Shown in pieces: positions 55,023-64,000 of a stretch of DNA of 64,000 nt. Source of the stretch: Phycicoccus sp. HDW14 (GTDB lineage: Bacteria; Actinomycetota; Actinomycetes; Actinomycetales; Dermatophilaceae). The stretch is taken from contig NZ_CP049935.1 of assembly GCF_011383005.1 (NCBI RefSeq), positions 1,860,001-1,924,000 of the forward strand, written 5' to 3'. The notes below the pieces were generated by a model that was not told where the DNA came from, did not search any database, and saw only the letters and a program-made list of their open reading frames with translations. Made by a program: the position numbers and the translations under genes. Positions within the stretch are counted from its first letter, which is position 1. Each line of letters opens with the position of its first letter.

Positions 55023-57858
55023 GCCGTGTCTCCCTTGCGCAGGTGGTCGGCGAGGCGGCCGCGGCGGGCAGCCGCGGCGTCGAGGAGGAGGGCCAGGGCC
55101 CCGAGGACGATGACGAGGACCCCGGCGCCGGCGGCCGCGAGGGGCACGACGGGCAGGGCCGGGTGGGGTGCGCCGCCGGTGAACGGGGCCAGGTCGACCG
55201 CGGCCTCGACGAGCGAGGGTGCCGCGGCGCCCACGACCGCCCCCGCGAGACCGGCGAGCGCGACGACGGGCAGGACCTCGGTCCAGGCCAGGCCCCGCTC
55301 ACCGCCGTGCGGCAGACCCATCGTCCGCAGCCGGATGACGAGGGCGGCGCGCTCGGGCCGGGTGGCGGCGAGCAGGAGCACGACGGCCAGGAGGGTCAGG
55401 ACTCCGGCGAGCAGCGCCCCCACGAGGTAGGTGCGGGCGATGAGCCGGGGCAGGGCACGCCCGGCGACCCGCTGCTCGGCCGCGGCGACGGTGTCGACGC
55501 CGGTGACCCGTCCGCTCGGGGTGGCGGTGCCGGGCTCGCGCAGCGTCCGGAGGGCCTCGGCGGCGGAGGCGTCGGCCGCGAGGAAGGCGGTGTTCGGCTG
55601 GGCCGAGGGCACGAGCTCGCCGAGGTCGTCGAGGGGCACCAGGACGGCCGGGAGGGACTGCCCGGCGGCCAGCCGCGCCAGCCCGGGGTCGACGACCAGG
55701 CGCCCCACCGGCACGCGGGACCCCCGCACGGCGAGCTCGAGGTCGCCGTCGGTGGCGATGCCCGGGCCGGCGAGCAGGGTCAGCCCCGACCCGGTCGCGG
55801 CGGGCGGGGCCCCCAGGTGCAGCGGGGTGTCGGCGAGCAGGCGCCCGTACTCCGCGGGGTCCACGCCGAGCAGCAGCACGGGCGTGGCCCGCCGCCCGCT
55901 GACGAGGGTGGCGCCGGTGGCCACGTACGCGCGCACCACCGACCGCACGCCGGGGCGCGCGGCGAGGGCCGCGGCGTCGTCGGCGTCGACGCGCACGGCG
56001 TCGACCCGCACCTCCGCACCGACCGTGCGCCAGGCGGAGACCTCGCGCTGCTCGCCGATGGTGCTCGTCAGGGCGGCGAGGAGAGCGAGGACCGCGGCCC
56101 CGACGACCACCGCGAGCACCGGCAGCGCGGCCGTGGCCCCGGTGCGCGCGGCGCGGGCCAGGCCGAGGAAGCCGACGAGCCCGCGCCGGCGGGCGGCCAC
56201 CCGGGCCGCGGCGCGGACCGGCACGGGGAGGAGCCGGAGGACGAGCAGCGCGGCGGCCGCGGCCACGAGGACCGGCGTGAGCGCCGCGTACCAGTCGGTG
56301 CGGCCGCCGGCGATCTCGCCGCCCCGGGACCGCACCGTGGCGACGGCGGCAGCCGCGACGGCGACGACGGCCAGCTCGGCGACGACCCGGCGCGCCACCC
56401 GGACCACCCGCGCGCGCCGCACGGCGTCCTCGCCCGAGTCGTCGTGCTCGAGCGAGCGGACGCGCAGGAGCACGGCGGCGGTGGCGGCCAGGGCGGGGAC
56501 CAGTGCGACGAGGGCGACCTCGACCCAGGTGCCGGCACCCTGCGTGCCGGTGACGAGCAGCAGCACGGGGACGACGGCGAGCACGACGATTGGCACCGCG
56601 GGCAGCGCCGTGCCACCGACCACCTGCCCACGAGCTGGCGCAGCGAGCCGCCCCGCGCCCGGACGAGCCGCACGTCGCCGCGCCGCCGGGCCACGGCGAC
56701 GACGGCGGTCAGCGCCAGCACGAGGGCGGCGAGCGCGGTGAGCCCCGCGGTGGCGAACGAGGTCATGACCCGGACACTGGCCACCGAGGCCTCGTAGTCG
56801 TCGAGCACGCCCGCGAGGCCGGTGCTCACCTCGACGGGCTGCGCGGTGGCCTGCCCGAGCCGGGAGTCGGTGTCGAGCCGGACGAGGGCCCGGCGCAGGA
56901 GGGGCACGTCGGCGGCGGTGAGCCGCGAGGTGACGAGCGGATAGCGCCAGGAGGCCGACAGCACCGGTGAGGACGCCGACCCGACGGGGTCCCGCCAGAG
57001 CCCGTCCGACACGGCGCCGTAGGACTCGGCGGCCGCGACGACGGCACCCTCGGTGACGACACCCCCCTGGCCGGTGAGGATCGCGGCGAGCCCGGTCATC
57101 CGCGGCTCGGCCTGCCAGAACCCGTCGTCCGGGTCGGTGGCGACGAAGGTGCCGCTGACCACGAGGGCGAGCGGGGTGAGCCGGCCGTCCGGTACGAGGG
57201 TCAGGGCGTCACCGACCTCGACGCCCCAGGCCCTGGCGGTGGACTCGGCGAGGGCGACGGGCACGACGGCGGTGACGTGGCCCCTGGCGAGGGGCGCGAC
57301 CGAGCGCGTGGTGGTCGGCGCCCCGGGGGCGCCCCCGGTGGCCCACCGCACGTGCGAGGCCAGCTCGCTCTGGACGCGGACGACGGCCAGCGAGCCGTCG
57401 GGTCGCAGCGTCGTGCCGTCCGGCCGGGCGATGGTCGCGGAGTCGCTCTGGGCGGCCCAGGTCGGCGTTCCGAGCAGGCGGGTGACGTCGGGCCCGACGA
57501 CCCCGCGCAGCGCCTCGTCGACCGCCGCGAAGGGGGCCGGCGGCCCGGCCCCGGGGGTCTCGGACGGTGCGGGAAGGTCGAGCGAGCGCGCCGGCGCGGA
57601 GCGCAGCCCGATCTCGCGGGCCTGGGCGCGGGCCGCGGCCACGGTGTCGCCCACGGCCTCGTCGACGGCGACCGACTCGACCCGCGGCGTGACGACGAGG
57701 TAGGCGGCGGTGACCGCGGCCAGCAGGGCGAGGACGACGGCCGGCGCCCGGGCGTCGAGGAGACCTCGCCACGACAGCACCCGGCCCGACAGGCCGCTCG
57801 GGGCCTCCCCCGGGTCGTGCCGGTGCGCCGCGTGGCGTCCGGGTCCGTGACCGGTCAC
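55019..57858 (-). CDS. FtsX-like ABC transporter permease, large; frame break near 56627-56629
   Basis: About 946 aa after repair. N-terminal membrane segment (APAVVLALLAAVTAAYLVVTP), a long extracellular region, then several FtsX-type membrane helices (FATAGLTALAALVLALTAVVAVARRRGDVRLVRARGGSLRQLVGR), a second extracellular block, and a C-terminal FtsX cluster (LVGALLAGVLTLLAVVLLLAATRPERAALVIRLRTMGL). One base added near 56627-56629 joins SLRQLVG to QVVGGTALPAV. The GTG at 57858 overlaps the upstream permease by GTGA. Probable export of lipids, lipoproteins or peptides. Confidence 0.87.
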
Positions 57859-60800
57859 GACGCCTCCCCTCCCGGAGCTCGCCGGCGAGGTCGCGGCTCG
57901 TGCTGCGCAGCACGGCCGCCCCGACGACGACGAGCGCGAGCAGGAGCAGCAGCGCGTAGCCGGCGAGCGACCCGACGGGCAGCCGCACGAGCACCGACGG
58001 CACCTGCGGGTGGCCGTCACCGCCGACGAGGAGCGGGACGACGGTGACCGCGGCGAGCACCCCGAGCAGCAGCCCGACGAGCACGGTGACGAGGACGACG
58101 AGCACCCGCTCGAGGACGAGGACGGAGCGGATGCGCCCCGGCGGCATCCCCAGCGCGAGAAGGACCGCGTTCTCGTGGCGGCGCGCCCGCCCGAGGGCCG
58201 CGGTGCTCGCCGCGAACCCGACCCCGGCGAGCAGCACCGAGGCGAGCGTCACGAGGAGCATGGCCGAGCGCATCCCGGCGTTGACGGGGTCGGCGAGGCG
58301 CTCACGCACCTGCTCGTCGGCGACGAGCACGATCGTGCCGTACGGCGCCTTCGCGCGCACGACCCGGGCGGCGGCCTCCGGGTCGGCCGGTGCCGCCCAC
58401 CACTCCTGCGGGTCGAGGACGGTGCGGCTGCGGACGTCCGACCCGCCGCCGACCCGCTCCGGCGTGGCCTCGACGGTCGGCAGGTCGAGGAGGATGCCGC
58501 GGGCCGGGACCTGGGCGGTCGGCAGGGAGTCGACGACCGAGACGACGGTGATGGACAGGTCGCGCACCCCGAGGGGCAGGGTGACCTGGCGCCCCGCCCC
58601 GACCTGGAGCGCGTCCGCGACCTGCCGGGTCACGACGGCGGGAACCGGTCGGGCGGCGCCGGCCCGGGCGGCCTGCCACAGACCGAGCCGGTCGGAGGAG
58701 GGGCGCAGCTCGTTGCCCAGCGCGACGGGCGCCCCGTCGGCGGTCAGCCCGCTGACGACGAGGTCGAAGGTCGGCTCGGGCAGGAAGTAGTACACGTAGT
58801 CCGGCAGCGGCACCGAGACCCCGACGACGGCGAGCGGGGGCACGAGGCCGAGCCCGCGCAGGTCGGCGGTGAGGTCGCGCTGCGTGCTCGAGACCGGGCC
58901 GAGGGGCACGGACGACACGAGGCCGCGGGCGTCGCGCACGCGCACGGAGCCGGCGAACCCGTCCACGGCGAGGGGCGAGTCGGTGACCACCTTGGCGGTG
59001 ACCACGAGCCGCTGCGGCGAGCCGGGCAGGGGCACCCCGCCGCCGAGGTCGCGGGCCCGCACCAGCCGGTCGGTCACGGTGGACCAGGGGGCGTCGAGGG
59101 TGTCGGGGCGCGGGCTCATGACCGTGGCCGCGGCCCGGGCGTCGACGCCGAGCACGGTCACGTCGGACACGCCGCCGAGGTCGACCGTGCCGCGCCACAC
59201 CGGGCTGACCCGGGCGGCCCCGCCCGCCGCGTCGTCGACCAGGTCACCGGTCGCGGCGCTCGCGGGCCCCGACACCTCGCGCACCACGCGCACGGGCGAC
59301 CCGGTGTCGAACGCCGACTGGTCGGTGATCGCGCGGTCGACCGTCGCGCGGTGGCCGAGCGCGATGGTGCCCATCGCGACGGCGAGGAGGACGAGCAGGA
59401 GCGTGCCGCTCTGACCGGCCGCCCGTCGCGCGAACTGCCAACCGCCCCAGGCGGCGTCGAGACCCGGGCGCCGGGCGCCCCAGCCGGCGGCGACACGGGC
59501 CAGCACGGGCAGCAGCCGCAGGCAGACGACCGAGAGGCCGGCGACGACGAGGGCCGGGGCGGCCGTCGTCAGGGGGTCGACGGTCGTCTCGCCCACGGCG
59601 TCGTAGCGGCGCAGCTGGACGGCCGCCAGCACCCCGAGGAGCACGAGGACGACGTCGAGCCCCGACCCGGCCGCGAGCCGCAGCCCGCCGGCGCGGGTGC
59701 GCCCGCCACCGCCACCGCGGGCCCGCCCGACCCACAGGGTCGTCAGCACGGTGACGACCACGGCGAGCACCGCGAGGGGCAGGGCGGTGCGCCAGAGCAC
59801 CGGGTCGCGCACGGCCGCCACCGACCACACCGGCCCGTCGGAGCCGGCGACGAGGTGGGCGAGGACGGGTGCCGCCAGCGAGGTGCCGAGGACCCCGAGC
59901 GCGGCGACCACCACGGCGTCCCCGAGGGCGAACCCCGCGAGCCGGGCGGTGGATGCTCCCCGCGTGCGCAGCAGCCGGGTCTCGGTGTCGCGCAACGCGG
60001 CCAGCAGCGCCGCGGCGCCGACGAGGGCGACCGTCCCGAGGAGGACCAGCAGCACCGTCGGGGTGAGCAGGGAGACGCGCACCCGGTCACCGACCAGGCC
60101 GGCCTCGTCCACCAGCGCGGGCAGCGCCGTGACCACCCGGGGGCTGCCGGCCGGGACGGACGGCGGCTGCGCGGTCTCGGGCGACCCCTCGACGAGCGGC
60201 AGTCCGACGACCCGGCGCAGGCCGGTGACGGCGTCGTCGACCTGCGCGGACAGCCGGTCGACGTCACCCACCCGGACGCCGCCGAGGTCGGGAGTGGCCC
60301 GCCAGGTGACCGTCGAGCTGCCGACGAGCGGGCCGTCGAAGGTGCCCGCGGCCACGACGAACGGCCCGTACGTCGTGAAGTCTGACTCCGTGACGCCCTC
60401 GAGCCCGAGCGGCAGGTCGGCCCACAGCCCGTCCTGGGGCGAGCGGGGCAGGAAGGTGCCGACGACCTCCACCGTGAGGACCGGGGCCTTGGGGTCGATG
60501 AGGTCGCCGAGCCGCAGGGTGTCACCGACCCCGACGCCGAGCCCGTCGGCCGCCGCGTCGGGCAGGGCCACCTCGACCCGCCCCCGGCCGCGGGCCGCGG
60601 CGTCGTCGGGACGCACCGGCCAGCGCCCGACGGTCAGTCGGGCGGCCCCGTCGATGCCCCGGACGTCGGCGAGCAGGGCGCGGTCGGTGGTGGCGCGGCC
60701 GGGGAGGGAGCGGGTCGTCGCGGTGCCCACCCGCGTGACCGTCGACGACGGCAGCCCCGCGACCCCGCGGGTGAAGGCGGCGTCGACCGCCGCGAGGTCG

Positions 60801-61006
60801 CCCGGCCGCAGCGCGGCGCTGAGCACGAGGGAGCGCTCCGCGGGAGGGACGACGAGGGCCGAGCGCACGCCGGCGTCGGTGATCGCCGCCGAGAGCACCT
60901 GGAGCGCCGTGACGACGACGAGCGAGGCGAGCACGGAGACGGCGATGGCCGCGACCGCGACGGGGTGCGAGCCCAGCCGGCGACGCAGCAGTCGTGCACC
61001 GCCCAC
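57855..61006 (-). CDS. FtsX-like ABC transporter permease, very large; frame break near 57866-57869
   Basis: About 1050 aa after repair. N-terminal transmembrane helix (VAVAAIAVSVLASLVVVTALQVL), a large extracellular region with repeated DTLRLGD-like modules, a mid FtsX cluster (RVSLLTPTVLLVLLGTVALVGAAALLAALRDTETRLLRTRGA), a second extracellular part, and C-terminal FtsX helices (LLVTLASVLLAGVGFAASTAALGRARRHENAVLLALGM). The GTG at 61006 follows GGGGAGG. A G opposite CCCC 57866-57869 gives the ending GELREGEAS, and a stop that overlaps the next gene by GTGA. First gene of the exporter operon. Confidence 0.87.
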
Positions 61007-61058
61007 GTCACCCGGTCCTCCCCGGCGGACCCTCCGCCCCCGGCAGGCTAGCCGTGGC

Positions 61059-62900
61059 TCAGGCGGGGCCCAGGGGGTGGACGGACACGGATCGACAACG
61101 ATGTGCGACCGACGTGGGGCCCACGGAGGTCCTTCCCGGTTCCCACTCCAGGTGCGGCGCACCGGCGCCCGAGAGCGGGACCTCGGCGGGTCCACCGAGG
61201 GTGGCCACGACGGCGAACGGCTCGCCGCCGGCCGGGCGGTGGCGCAGGAGCACCCAGCGCTCCTCCTCGTCGACGTCGACCTCGACGTCGGCCAGGCGCG
61301 TCGGCCCGGACCCGAGCAGGCGGCGCCGCAGGGCGGTCAGGTCGGTGTACCAGCGGAGCATCCGGGCGTGGTCGGGCTCGCCGAGCTCGCTCCAGTCCAG
61401 GACCGAGCGGTCGCGGGTCGCGGGGTCCTGCGGGTCGGGCACGTCATCGGCCGACCAGCCGTGCGAGCCGAACTCGGCGCGGCGGCCCTCGCGGACGGCG
61501 TCGGCCAGCCAGTCCTCGGCGAAGCTCGTGAAGAACTGCCAGGGGGTGGACGCGGCCCACTCCTCGCCCATGAAGAGCATCGGCGTCGTCGGCGCCAGGA
61601 GGTACAGCGCGGCGCCGGCGGCCTGCAGCGCCGGGTCGGCCACGAGGGCCGAGATGCGTTCTCCGGTGGCCCGGTTGCCGACCTGGTCGTGGGTCTGGAG
61701 GTAGCCGAGGAGACGCCGGGCGTCGAGGCCCTCGCGGTCGACCGGGGCGCCCCAGGTGGCGCCGCGGAAGCTCGAGTGCGTGCCGTCGTGGAGGAACCCG
61801 TGGGTGAGGACCTTGGCGAGCACCGAGAGCGGGCCGGGGTGCGGGCCGTCCGGCGCACCGGCGAAGTCGGCGTAGTAGCCCTGCGCCTCCCCGGTGAGGG
61901 CGACGTGCAGCGCGTGGTGGACGTCGTCGTCCCACTGGGCCGTCATGCCGCGACCGCCGTCGCCGGTGGCCGTGACCATGACGATGTCGTTGAGGTCGGA
62001 CTCGGCGACGAGGTCGAGGGGGCGCCCGAGGTCGGTGGCGAGCGCGGCGACCTCCTCGGACAGCTCGGCGAGGTAGTGGCGCGCCGAGTCGTCCTTGAGC
62101 TCGTGCACGGCGTCGAGCCGCAGGGCGTCGACGTGGAGGTCGCGGAACCACCGCAGGGCGCTCTCGACGAGGAAGCGGCGCACCTGCGCCGAGCCGTCGT
62201 CGTCGAGGTTCACCGCCGCGCCCCACGGGGTGTGGTGGCCCTCGGTGAAGTACGGGCCGAACCGCGACAGGTAGTTGCCGCTCGCGCCGAGGTGGTTGTG
62301 CACGACGTCGAGGCAGACCCCGAGCCCGCGGGCGTGGCAGGCGTCGACGAAGCGGGCGAGGGCGTGCGGACCGCCGTAGGCGTCGTGCACCGCATAGAGA
62401 CCGACGCCGTCGTAGCCCCAGCCGCGGTCGGTGGGGAAGGCCGCGACGGGCATCACCTCGACGACGTCGACGCCGAGGGCGACGAGGTGGTCGAGGTGCG
62501 CGGCGGCGGCGTCGAAGGTGCCCTCGGGCGTGAAGGTGCCGACGTGCAGCTCGTAGAAGACCGCGCCGAGGCTGCCGGCGCCGTCGCGCGGACCGCGCCA
62601 GGCGTCGTCGGTCCACACGAGGTCGGCGGGGTCGAGCGTGCGGCTGGGGCCGTGGACGCCGGCCGGCTGCCACGCGCTGCGCGGGTCGGGCAGGGCGGGG
62701 TCGGCGCCGTCGAGCACGAAGGCGTAGTCGACCGGGCCGGTGCCCTCGGGCAACGCGAGCTGCCACCAGCCGCCGTCGGCCGGCTCCATCGCCTCCCGCC
62801 GGACCTCCGGTGGGCCGTCGGCCGGACCGGGGACGGGAGACCACTCGAGCTCGACCCGGCCGGCGAGCGGAGCCCACACCTCGATGACGCGCACGCTCAC
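61059..62900 (-). CDS. treZ: Malto-oligosyltrehalose trehalohydrolase
   Basis: 613 aa. GH13 enzyme that releases trehalose from maltooligosyl-trehalose made by TreY. N-terminal E-set domain (VIEVWAPLAGRVELEW), then FYELHVGTFTPEGTFDAAAAHLDHLVALGVDVVEVMPVAAFP, catalytic Asp in DALRLDAVHEL (about residue 262), Glu in LVAESDLNDI (about 296), and LQTHDQVGNRATGERI. The GTG at 62900 overlaps the treY stop by GTGA. It is intact, with the usual length. Confidence 0.96.
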   Translation of the reverse strand: MSVRVIEVWAPLAGRVELEWSPVPGPADGPPEVRREAMEPADGGWWQLALPEGTGPVDYAFVLDGADPALPDPRSAWQPAGVHGPSRTLDPADLVWTDDAWRGPRDGAGSLGAVFYELHVGTFTPEGTFDAAAAHLDHLVALGVDVVEVMPVAAFPTDRGWGYDGVGLYAVHDAYGGPHALARFVDACHARGLGVCLDVVHNHLGASGNYLSRFGPYFTEGHHTPWGAAVNLDDDGSAQVRRFLVESALRWFRDLHVDALRLDAVHELKDDSARHYLAELSEEVAALATDLGRPLDLVAESDLNDIVMVTATGDGGRGMTAQWDDDVHHALHVALTGEAQGYYADFAGAPDGPHPGPLSVLAKVLTHGFLHDGTHSSFRGATWGAPVDREGLDARRLLGYLQTHDQVGNRATGERISALVADPALQAAGAALYLLAPTTPMLFMGEEWAASTPWQFFTSFAEDWLADAVREGRRAEFGSHGWSADDVPDPQDPATRDRSVLDWSELGEPDHARMLRWYTDLTALRRRLLGSGPTRLADVEVDVDEEERWVLLRHRPAGGEPFAVVATLGGPAEVPLSGAGAPHLEWEPGRTSVGPTSVAHRCRSVSVHPLGPA

Positions 62901-64000
62901 GAGGGATGCCCCTCGCCCGACTCCTCCGCACCCTCGACCGGCGGCTCGGGCGCCGGCTCGGGCGCCACCTCGGCCTCGGGCCGCACGAGCAGCGCGACCG
63001 GTCGGTCGGCGAGCAGGTCGGCCAGCGGCACCGGGCCGCCGCCGTCGACGGGGCGTCCGGACAGCACCTCGACCCACTCCCCCGCCGGCACCTCGAGCGT
63101 CGCGTCGCCGAAGCCGCCGGCGTCGGCCAGCCGCCCGGCGCCGCGGGTCACGAGCGTGACCGACCGCGCGCCGTCGGCGTCACCGCGGGCGAAGGCCAGG
63201 GCGTGCGCGGACCCGACGGCCACCGGCGTGTACGTCGACTCCGGCCCGACGAACGCCGACGGGTGCTCGCGCCGCAGCCGCAGCGCGAGGGAGGTCAGCC
63301 GCATCTTGTCGTCGTCGAGGTCGAAGCAGGGCTCGTCGTCGTCGACCCGGGCCAGCCGTTCGCGGCGGTCGGACCAGTCGACGGGCCGGCGGTTGTCGGG
63401 GTCGACGAGCGAGAGCATCCCGATCTCGCAGCCCTGGTAGACGTCGGGCACGCCGGGCATCGTCAGCTGGACCAGCTTCTGCCCGAGGATGTTCGCGCGC
63501 ACCGCGGCGTCGTGCGGAACCGTCCAGGCGTCGAGGTGCTCGTGCACGGCGAGGTCGCGCCCGAGCGCCCGGGCGAAGGCGACGACCTCGTCCTCGTACC
63601 CGGTGTCGCCGTCGACCCACGCCGTGTGGACCTTGGCCTCGCGCACCGCCTTGAGGAGGTACTCCTCGAGCCGCGCGCCCGACACCGGCCAGGTGCCGAC
63701 GAGGGTCTGCCAGACGAGGTACTCGGTGGGGGCGTCGACCCGCTCGGTGCGGTGGGGCGCCGCGAGCTCGCGGGCCGTCTCGAGCCAGGACGCCCAGCCC
63801 GGTGCGTCCTCGGCGAGCACCATGAGCCGGGCCCGGGTGTCCTCCGAGCGCTTGGTGTCGTGCGTCGTGAGGGTCGTCATCGACGTCGGCCACTCGGCCT
63901 GCTGGCGCTCGCACCAGGTGTGGAACTCCTCGACGCCGGCCGAGAGCACCTCGGGGTGCCCGCCGACCTCGTTGGCCCCGGCGAGCCGGAACCAGCGGTA
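62897..64000 (-). CDS. treY: Malto-oligosyltrehalose synthase, 5' part beyond window
   Basis: The frame is open to the right edge; 367 codons of the C-terminal half are seen. TSMTTLTTHDTKRSEDTRARL is the conserved TreY HDTKR motif (region IV), and RANILGQKLVQLTMPGVPDVYQGCEIGMLSLVDPDNRRPVDW is diagnostic of the family. TreY rearranges the reducing end of maltodextrin to a trehalose unit. The last 20 residues are a Glu/Pro-rich tail. The upstream half, with the nucleophile Asp, lies outside the window. Operon: treY then treZ, with a 4-bp overlap. Confidence 0.96.
   Translation of the reverse strand, partial: YRWFRLAGANEVGGHPEVLSAGVEEFHTWCERQQAEWPTSMTTLTTHDTKRSEDTRARLMVLAEDAPGWASWLETARELAAPHRTERVDAPTEYLVWQTLVGTWPVSGARLEEYLLKAVREAKVHTAWVDGDTGYEDEVVAFARALGRDLAVHEHLDAWTVPHDAAVRANILGQKLVQLTMPGVPDVYQGCEIGMLSLVDPDNRRPVDWSDRRERLARVDDDEPCFDLDDDKMRLTSLALRLRREHPSAFVGPESTYTPVAVGSAHALAFARGDADGARSVTLVTRGAGRLADAGGFGDATLEVPAGEWVEVLSGRPVDGGGPVPLADLLADRPVALLVRPEAEVAPEPAPEPPVEGAEESGEGHPS

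Noticed and set aside
57209-61195. Large permease 2 as a 1328-aa protein starting at 61195 and ending at 57209
   Set aside because: The N-terminal 63 codons lack membrane or family features and run into the treZ 3' end; the GTG at 61006 has a GGGGAGG site. The C-terminal part past 57855 is low-complexity in the wrong frame and covers the start of permease 1.

Overview
The window is very GC-rich, densely coded DNA with GTG and ATG starts, pervasive 1-4 bp gene overlaps and no rRNA, CRISPR array or insertion sequence. The gene set (an ESX-type secretion locus, ClpP1/ClpP2, an Rv2466c-like thiol oxidoreductase, Mycobacterium-type RpiB, TreY/TreZ) points to a high-GC actinobacterium. Micrococcales, for example an Intrasporangiaceae relative, is my inference; no species can be named from the sequence alone.

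Layout. 1-2.0 kb: the end of a NUDIX-family gene, a VOC protein and a PlsC acyltransferase. 2.0-16.1 kb: a type VII secretion (ESX) locus. It has eccC (minus), a divergent eccD-like gene, a five-gene minus-strand operon (two WXG100 proteins, an ESX-associated protein, a subtilisin-like mycosin, a Gly-rich WXG-like protein) and a divergent eccD-eccB-mycP operon. There are thus two EccD-like proteins and two mycosins, and no recognisable EccE. 16.1-30 kb: housekeeping genes valS, clpX, clpP2, clpP1 and tig. Between them lie a large secreted repeat protein, a DUF4118 protein and an MFS/LacI pair with a perfect tandem-palindrome operator. 30-35.7 kb: a DUF389 protein, tRNA-Gly and tRNA-Pro, a DUF559 protein, trmB, a PP2C phosphatase, rpiB and an Rv2466c-like DsbA-family gene. 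35.8-46.2 kb: a pepN-mscS-globin operon, an alpha-glucosidase with a GDPD gene, an MFS transporter, a small thioesterase pair and a serine hydrolase. 46.4-53.3 kb: a RecQ-like helicase fused to a phosphoribosyltransferase domain, a DHA2 exporter, a yczE/MocR-type pair and tesB. 53.4-61 kb: a four-gene ABC exporter operon with two very large permeases. 61-64 kb: treZ and the 3' part of treY.

A dominant feature is that 19 genes carry 23 apparent reading-frame breaks. Almost all lie in runs of G or C, and all behave as missing bases: five Gs or Cs read as four, six as five. Adding one base (two in the DUF559 gene) restores a full-length family member each time. I read these as sequence errors, not pseudogenes, so the affected genes are reported as whole CDSs with the position of each break. 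Quoted protein lengths for these genes assume the repair.

Regulation. Many genes have a TANNNT-like -10 hexamer that ends 6-7 nt before the start codon, the arrangement of leaderless actinobacterial mRNAs; this decides several starts. Palindromic non-coding elements recur: a family with GGTTCGAGGT ends (three copies), a family with TGCAGGA ends (two copies), and several GC-rich terminator hairpins.
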